In this document: one piece after another, positions 42,745 to 46,546 of the stretch
Layout: each line of letters begins with the position of its first letter
Position numbering within the stretch: the first letter of the stretch is position 1
NCBI RefSeq assembly: GCF_007997215.1
Contig: NZ_VORW01000027.1
Location: 1-46,546 of the forward strand
DNA length: 46,546 nucleotides
Reading direction: 5' to 3'
From: Algoriphagus aquimarinus
Lineage (GTDB): Bacteria > Bacteroidota > Bacteroidia > Cytophagales > Cyclobacteriaceae
Notes under the pieces: model-generated
The model's input: only the letters and a program-made list of their open reading frames with translations
What the model was told of the DNA's origin: nothing
Databases searched by the model: none
Made by a program: the position numbers and the translations under genes

Positions 42745-43713
42745 ATGGAAAAGACATTGGATTTAAAATTCAACTATACAGAAAAAAAAGATACACGTTC
42801 AGGATTCGGTGATGGCTTATTAGAAGCTGGCCGTAAGAACCCTAATGTGGTAGGACTTTGTGCCGATTTGATCGGTTCATTGAAAATGGGAGCATTTCAA
42901 AAAGAGTTTCCCGAGCGTTTCTTTCAGGTAGGTATCGCAGAAGCAAACATGATGGGTATCGCAGCAGGTATGACTATCAATGGCAAGATTCCTTTCACAG
43001 GTACTTTCGCCAACTTCTCTACAGGTCGTGTCTACGATCAGATTCGTCAGTCTATCGCTTACTCTGGTAAGAATGTAAAGATTTGTGCATCTCACGCAGG
43101 TTTGACGCTAGGAGAAGATGGTGCCACGCACCAGATCCTAGAAGACCTAGGCATGATGAAAATGCTTCCGCACATGACTGTGATCAATCCTTGCGATTAC
43201 AATCAGACGAAAGCAGCTACGATTGCAATTGCTGAATACGAGGGCCCTGTTTACCTAAGATTTGGCCGTCCATCTTGGCCTATTTTCACTGATGCAGCTC
43301 AAAAGTTTGAGATTGGAAAAGCATGGAAAATGATCGAAGGAACTGATGTGACTATTTTTGCTACTGGCCATTTGGTTTGGGAAGCAGTAGTAGCAGAAGC
43401 AATCCTAAGATCTGAAGGTATCTCTGCTGAAGTGATCAACATTCATACAATCAAGCCACTTGACGAAGAAGCAATTCTTGACTCTGTAGCTAAAACTGGC
43501 TGTGCTGTCACAGCAGAAGAGCATCAGTACAATGGTGGTCTTGGTGACAGTGTATCACAAACCCTAGCAAGACATAACCCAGCTCCTGTGGAGTATGTAG
43601 GTGTAGATGACAGCTTCGGTGAGTCTGGTACTCCTACCGAATTGCTTGAGAAATACGGCTTGAACGCAGCAAACATTGTAGCTGCTGCTAAGAAGGTATT
43701 GGCTAGAAAGTAA
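42745..43713 (+). CDS. Transketolase, C-terminal subunit
   Basis: A 322-aa protein: RSGFGDGLLEAGRKNPNVVG, CADLIGSLKMGAFQKEFPER, FFQVGIAEANMMGIAAGMTI (with the catalytic Glu), GATHQILEDLGMMKMLPHM, and AEEHQYNGGLGDSVSQTLAR. It forms the active enzyme with the preceding subunit. The gene ends the bcp-transketolase unit before a strong terminator at 43754-43785. Confidence 0.93.
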   Translation: MEKTLDLKFNYTEKKDTRSGFGDGLLEAGRKNPNVVGLCADLIGSLKMGAFQKEFPERFFQVGIAEANMMGIAAGMTINGKIPFTGTFANFSTGRVYDQIRQSIAYSGKNVKICASHAGLTLGEDGATHQILEDLGMMKMLPHMTVINPCDYNQTKAATIAIAEYEGPVYLRFGRPSWPIFTDAAQKFEIGKAWKMIEGTDVTIFATGHLVWEAVVAEAILRSEGISAEVINIHTIKPLDEEAILDSVAKTGCAVTAEEHQYNGGLGDSVSQTLARHNPAPVEYVGVDDSFGESGTPTELLEKYGLNAANIVAAAKKVLARK

Positions 43714-43753
43714 GATTATTATCAAAGCGGCTTCTGAAAAAGTAGCTTAACAT

Positions 43754-43785
43754 AAAAAACCACAGTCAAATGACTGTGGTTTTTT
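43754..43785 (+). terminator. Intrinsic terminator after the transketolase genes
   Basis: AAAAAACCACAGTCA (43754-43768) and TGACTGTGGTTTTTT (43771-43785) form a perfect 15-bp stem with a T-rich end. Confidence 0.93.
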
Positions 43786-43820
43786 ATTGTTTTTTACTTT
43801 AGGTAAATTTCCAAACTCAG

Positions 43821-44357
43821 ATGATTTCCATTAATACCGAGCTATCTCTCAAAGCAATTAAACTTGAAGATCAAGCCATGCTTTTTGCTTTAATGCAAAG
43901 GGTATATAAACATGCTTATCAGGACTTCTGGACTGATGAAGGAGATTGGTATCTTGATTTATGTTATAATTCTGAAAATCTTAAGAAAGAGCTTGCCAGG
44001 GATGGAAGTCATTATTTTTTCGTGGAATACCAAGGTTTATCAATAGGTATACTTAAATATGACTTCCCTTTTTCTCCTAAGGAAACTGACATCCCCAATG
44101 CCATGAAACTACATCGACTCTATCTAGATCAATCGGTCCACGGGAATGGAATTGCAAAGCAATTGATGCAGCATATTGAGAAAATCGCCAAAGACAGAAA
44201 GTTAGATTTCATTTGGCTAGAAGCTATGTCTTCAAAACTCCAAGCAAAAAGATTTTACGAGAAGCTCGGTTATGAATGGATATTAACCTATCAATTAGGA
44301 TTCGTACGTCTGCATCCCGAAGTTCGGGGAATCCAGATCATGAAGAAAAAGGTCTAA
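43821..44357 (+). CDS. GNAT-family acetyltransferase
   Basis: A 178-aa protein with the GNAT order: LKAIKLEDQAMLFALMQRVY, YFFVEYQGLSIGILKYDF, LHRLYLDQSVHGNGIAKQLM (acetyl-CoA motif, H-G-x-G-x-A) and WLEAMSSKLQAKRFYEKLGY. It is a single-gene unit between two terminators. The substrate is unknown; an amine or amino acid derivative is likely for such short forms. Confidence 0.85.
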   Translation: MISINTELSLKAIKLEDQAMLFALMQRVYKHAYQDFWTDEGDWYLDLCYNSENLKKELARDGSHYFFVEYQGLSIGILKYDFPFSPKETDIPNAMKLHRLYLDQSVHGNGIAKQLMQHIEKIAKDRKLDFIWLEAMSSKLQAKRFYEKLGYEWILTYQLGFVRLHPEVRGIQIMKKKV

Positions 44358-44389
44358 AAAAAGCCTCTCCTTATAAAAAGAGAGGCTTT
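44355..44389. terminator. Two-way terminator between converging genes
   Basis: AAAGCCTCTC (44360-44369) pairs with GAGAGGCTTT (44380-44389). An A-run on the left and Ts on the right let it serve both the GNAT gene (+) and the large secreted protein gene (-). Confidence 0.85.
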
Positions 44390-44408
44390 CGTACTTAAGA
44401 ACTAGAAG

Positions 44409-46546
44409 TTACTTTTTAATCAATCGCTTGTTCATCACAAGCTGACCAGTTTTCAACTGTACTGTATATAAGCCTGGGCTTAAGTGGTCAATATTTATTT
44501 GATGTTTAGAAATTCCGTTTTGAACGCTCTCATCTTCAAATACCAATCGTCCCACAGCATCATAGATTCTGATTCCCACATTCATGCTTTGTTCCAATTC
44601 AACTTCAATTGTTACATCAGATTCTGCAGGGTTAGGGAACATGTTGAAATCTCCAAATCTAGGCTCGCGGCTTAGCTCAATTGCTCTTTCGATCGTCTGC
44701 CCTGCTCTATCAGTACTAAAGACTGTTATTCTCGCTGTTGCTGGAATCTCAGTTCCCTTCCAAACAAGTGACTTACCAACAAGCTCAAAATCAGTATTCT
44801 CAGCGATCGAATAGGTATGCTGATCATCCACAGGATCAATTGTGTTCAGATCACCTATCAAGCTACCGTTATGGATATTTCTAAGTAGAATAGAATTGCT
44901 CAATTTTATGTCTGTAGCCAGAGGCTTATCAGCAACAAGTACATTGACAGTAATTGGTTCTTCCAGCGCAAACCATTCGTTTTCAAGCAGATTGGCTTTG
45001 AACTCATAGAGTCCTGGTTGAAGCGCATTGTACGATTCAGAATTGATAGTGAGTTTGATGGCTTTTCCTTCAAACCAAGTAGAACTCATACTTGTGATCT
45101 TCTTCTCGATTTCTTCAGAAGGAGTATTCCAAGGAACGGAAACCAAGTCTGTTACAATTCGCTTGTTGCCTTTACCTTTTGCTTCATGGATTACTATAGA
45201 ACCGCCGCCTAGCGTGGTAGCATCATCGGCATTATCATCAGCACCTAAGCCATTATCGTAGATGATACCTGATCCACCCCAAATTTTAATTCTGAATTCA
45301 TCGGAAGCAGTACCACCATTATAATCACCATCCAAAGCAACTAGGGTAAATTTATAGCCCGGCTGGCCATTGATTGTTCCTTCACCTCTGTAGGTAGCTT
45401 TTTTACCTGAAATCACCAATGTACCAGACTCATGAAGTGTTGATTTAAAGTTCAAATCACCCGCTTTGAATTGGAATTCAGTATTTCCATCCACTTGACT
45501 AGAACCCTTCTTGTATTTAGATACAAATCCAAAGTTGGCTTTGCCAGTTAAACTTACATCTGCTTTATAAGCACCAGCAGGAGACATAATCCAACCACCA
45601 CCGGTTACGAAGCTTCCATTTGGATCATAAACAGGAAGGTAGGCTACAGATTCTGAACATCCGGATCCTACAGTCGCTGTGACTTTGTAAACTCCAATAG
45701 TATTCAACGCCCCTGTTGAAACAGTAGCTTCTCCAGAGGAATTTGTCATTACAGGATCAGATGTGAAGACCACAACATTAGCCTCATTAGTTACCTCGAA
45801 AATTACACTTACTCCCCCAACTCCTGGAGAAACATTCGCACTTAGGTCAGCACTTGATCCTACTTGAACAGGAGTTCCTGATTCGGAGGCATCAATTGTA
45901 ATAGCTTCAATTGAAAGATCTACTCCAACATAAGTAATTGCATAATTGGAGTTATCTAATGTCCCTTTGAGAATGGCATACGTTCCTACAACTTCCCCTT
46001 CTTCACGAATAAGTTCTCCACTTAGTTCATCATTATTAACAAGACTTCCATAAGTAATCTGATATGTTAAATCAGGATCTACCTGACCACAGAATTTGGA
46101 TTGTGGATCTGCGGTAACCTGCAGATCCAACTTGCCTACCTCAAAGGTGCTGCTGTTAAGCGGTGTGAAGTTGTAGTTGTTATCCGTTGCTGTTCCTATT
46201 GCAATGGTCGTGTTGTACGTTCCAACTGCATCGAACTGGTTGTAGTCTGTGCCTAAAGCAAAGCCTTCGTTGTCCAGATCACCTGCATCGTCACCGTTCA
46301 CAAAGCCAGCATACTCAACTGTCGGAGTTGGTTCTGCATCTCCGTAAGTGATGTCTCCAGTTACCGCAGTTACTGCTAGATCCAACTTGCCTACCTCAAA
46401 GGTGCTGCTGTTAAGCGGAGTGAAGTTGTAGTTGTTATCCGTTGCTGTTCCTATTGCAATGGTCGTGTTGTACGTTCCAACTGCATCGAACTGGTTGTAG
46501 TCTGTGCCTAAAGCAAAGCCTTCGTTGTCCAGATCACCTGCATCGT
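44409..46546 (-). CDS. 3' part of a large secreted protein with MBG repeats and T9SS sorting domain (5' end outside window)
   Basis: The - strand frame is open from the window edge to the stop at 44409, so the gene is partial. MBG-type (YGX) domains come first (ITYGDAEPTPTVEYAGFVNG, with a second, incomplete near-identical copy at the edge, then a diverged one, ITYGSLVNNDELSG). An Ig-like domain follows (about 160-250 of the visible part), then the FVTGGGWIMSPAGAYKADVS domain. The end is FGDFNMFPNPAESDVTIEVE, to IDHLSPGLYTVQLKTGQLVM and NKRLIKK, a type A T9SS sorting signal. The protein is exported by the type IX system and attached to or released from the surface; adhesion is likely by inference. 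Confidence 0.85.
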   Translation of the reverse strand, partial: DAGDLDNEGFALGTDYNQFDAVGTYNTTIAIGTATDNNYNFTPLNSSTFEVGKLDLAVTAVTGDITYGDAEPTPTVEYAGFVNGDDAGDLDNEGFALGTDYNQFDAVGTYNTTIAIGTATDNNYNFTPLNSSTFEVGKLDLQVTADPQSKFCGQVDPDLTYQITYGSLVNNDELSGELIREEGEVVGTYAILKGTLDNSNYAITYVGVDLSIEAITIDASESGTPVQVGSSADLSANVSPGVGGVSVIFEVTNEANVVVFTSDPVMTNSSGEATVSTGALNTIGVYKVTATVGSGCSESVAYLPVYDPNGSFVTGGGWIMSPAGAYKADVSLTGKANFGFVSKYKKGSSQVDGNTEFQFKAGDLNFKSTLHESGTLVISGKKATYRGEGTINGQPGYKFTLVALDGDYNGGTASDEFRIKIWGGSGIIYDNGLGADDNADDATTLGGGSIVIHEAKGKGNKRIVTDLVSVPWNTPSEEIEKKITSMSSTWFEGKAIKLTINSESYNALQPGLYEFKANLLENEWFALEEPITVNVLVADKPLATDIKLSNSILLRNIHNGSLIGDLNTIDPVDDQHTYSIAENTDFELVGKSLVWKGTEIPATARITVFSTDRAGQTIERAIELSREPRFGDFNMFPNPAESDVTIEVELEQSMNVGIRIYDAVGRLVFEDESVQNGISKHQINIDHLSPGLYTVQLKTGQLVMNKRLIKK
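46123..46546. repeat. 255-bp direct repeats coding for MBG domains
   Basis: The sequence from 46123 recurs from 46378 with a period of 255 bp (85 codons). Over the shared part I see one clear mismatch near the beginning (GGT against GGA). The second copy runs out of the window, so more copies probably follow. Confidence 0.85.

Noticed and set aside
1..46546. CRISPR array
   Set aside because: No set of regularly spaced identical short repeats with unique spacers; repeats present are dispersed elements or coding repeats.

Overview
The window looks like a chromosomal segment of a Bacteroidota bacterium, most likely a Cytophagales member related to Algoriphagus/Cyclobacterium. The grounds are a SusC/SusD pair, a DUF6520 peptide, a Wza/Wzc set with Gly-Tyr-rich kinase tails, a C-terminal type IX secretion sorting domain, -7 boxes of the TAnnTTTG type, and several intergenic repeat families common in this phylum. 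The genus is inference. No tRNA, rRNA, integrase, transposase or CRISPR array was recognised.

Layout. (1) 0-8.1 kb: a MauE-like membrane protein and a DUF6520 secreted peptide on the + strand face a tlpA-like / susC / susD operon on the - strand. The gaps hold dispersed palindromic repeats. (2) 8.1-9.1 kb: a non-coding stretch with a 112-bp inverted-repeat element and a possibly structured segment. (3) 9.1-25.4 kb: an accessory island rich in defence-type genes. It starts with an XRE regulator and a tight four-gene cassette: unknown 408-aa protein, OLD/TOPRIM nuclease (GajA-like), UvrD helicase (GajB-like) and HEPN protein. This is a Gabija core with two extra components. Next come a sce7726-family nuclease facing a beta-family protein that is translationally coupled to a degenerate class III nucleotidyl-cyclase-like protein, a HicAB toxin-antitoxin pair, a DnaQ-like protein lacking its catalytic acids, a HEPN/DUF2188 pair and a second, frameshifted sce7726 gene. 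Between them lie gene ruins: a DUF559 fragment, a secreted Cys-rich protein with a shifted 3' end, an orphan tail and an orphan upstream region. At least six copies of a modular, hairpin-rich intergenic repeat occur here.

(4) 25.8-33.4 kb: a five-gene export operon on the - strand in the order wza-like, wzc-like, kdsB, wza-like, wzc-like. It encodes two paralogous outer-membrane exporter/tyrosine-kinase pairs around CMP-Kdo synthesis. (5) 33.8-44.4 kb: mostly + strand housekeeping and envelope genes: two GNAT acetyltransferases, DUF423, PBP4-type carboxypeptidase, LD-carboxypeptidase, SGNH lipoprotein, FAH-family enzyme, M23 peptidase, Bcp peroxiredoxin and a split transketolase. (6) 44.4 kb to the end: the 3' part of a large secreted protein with near-identical 255-bp MBG repeats and a T9SS tail; its start lies outside the window.

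The best candidates for a poorly described system are the extended Gabija cassette (9786-15633) and the sce7726/beta/cyclase-like module (16367-18986). Three dispersed copies of a 53-55-nt element with tandem G-A mismatches in its arms, each just behind a stop codon, and the modular repeat family of 19-26 kb are the most interesting non-coding signals. All calls come from reading the sequence; no search was run.
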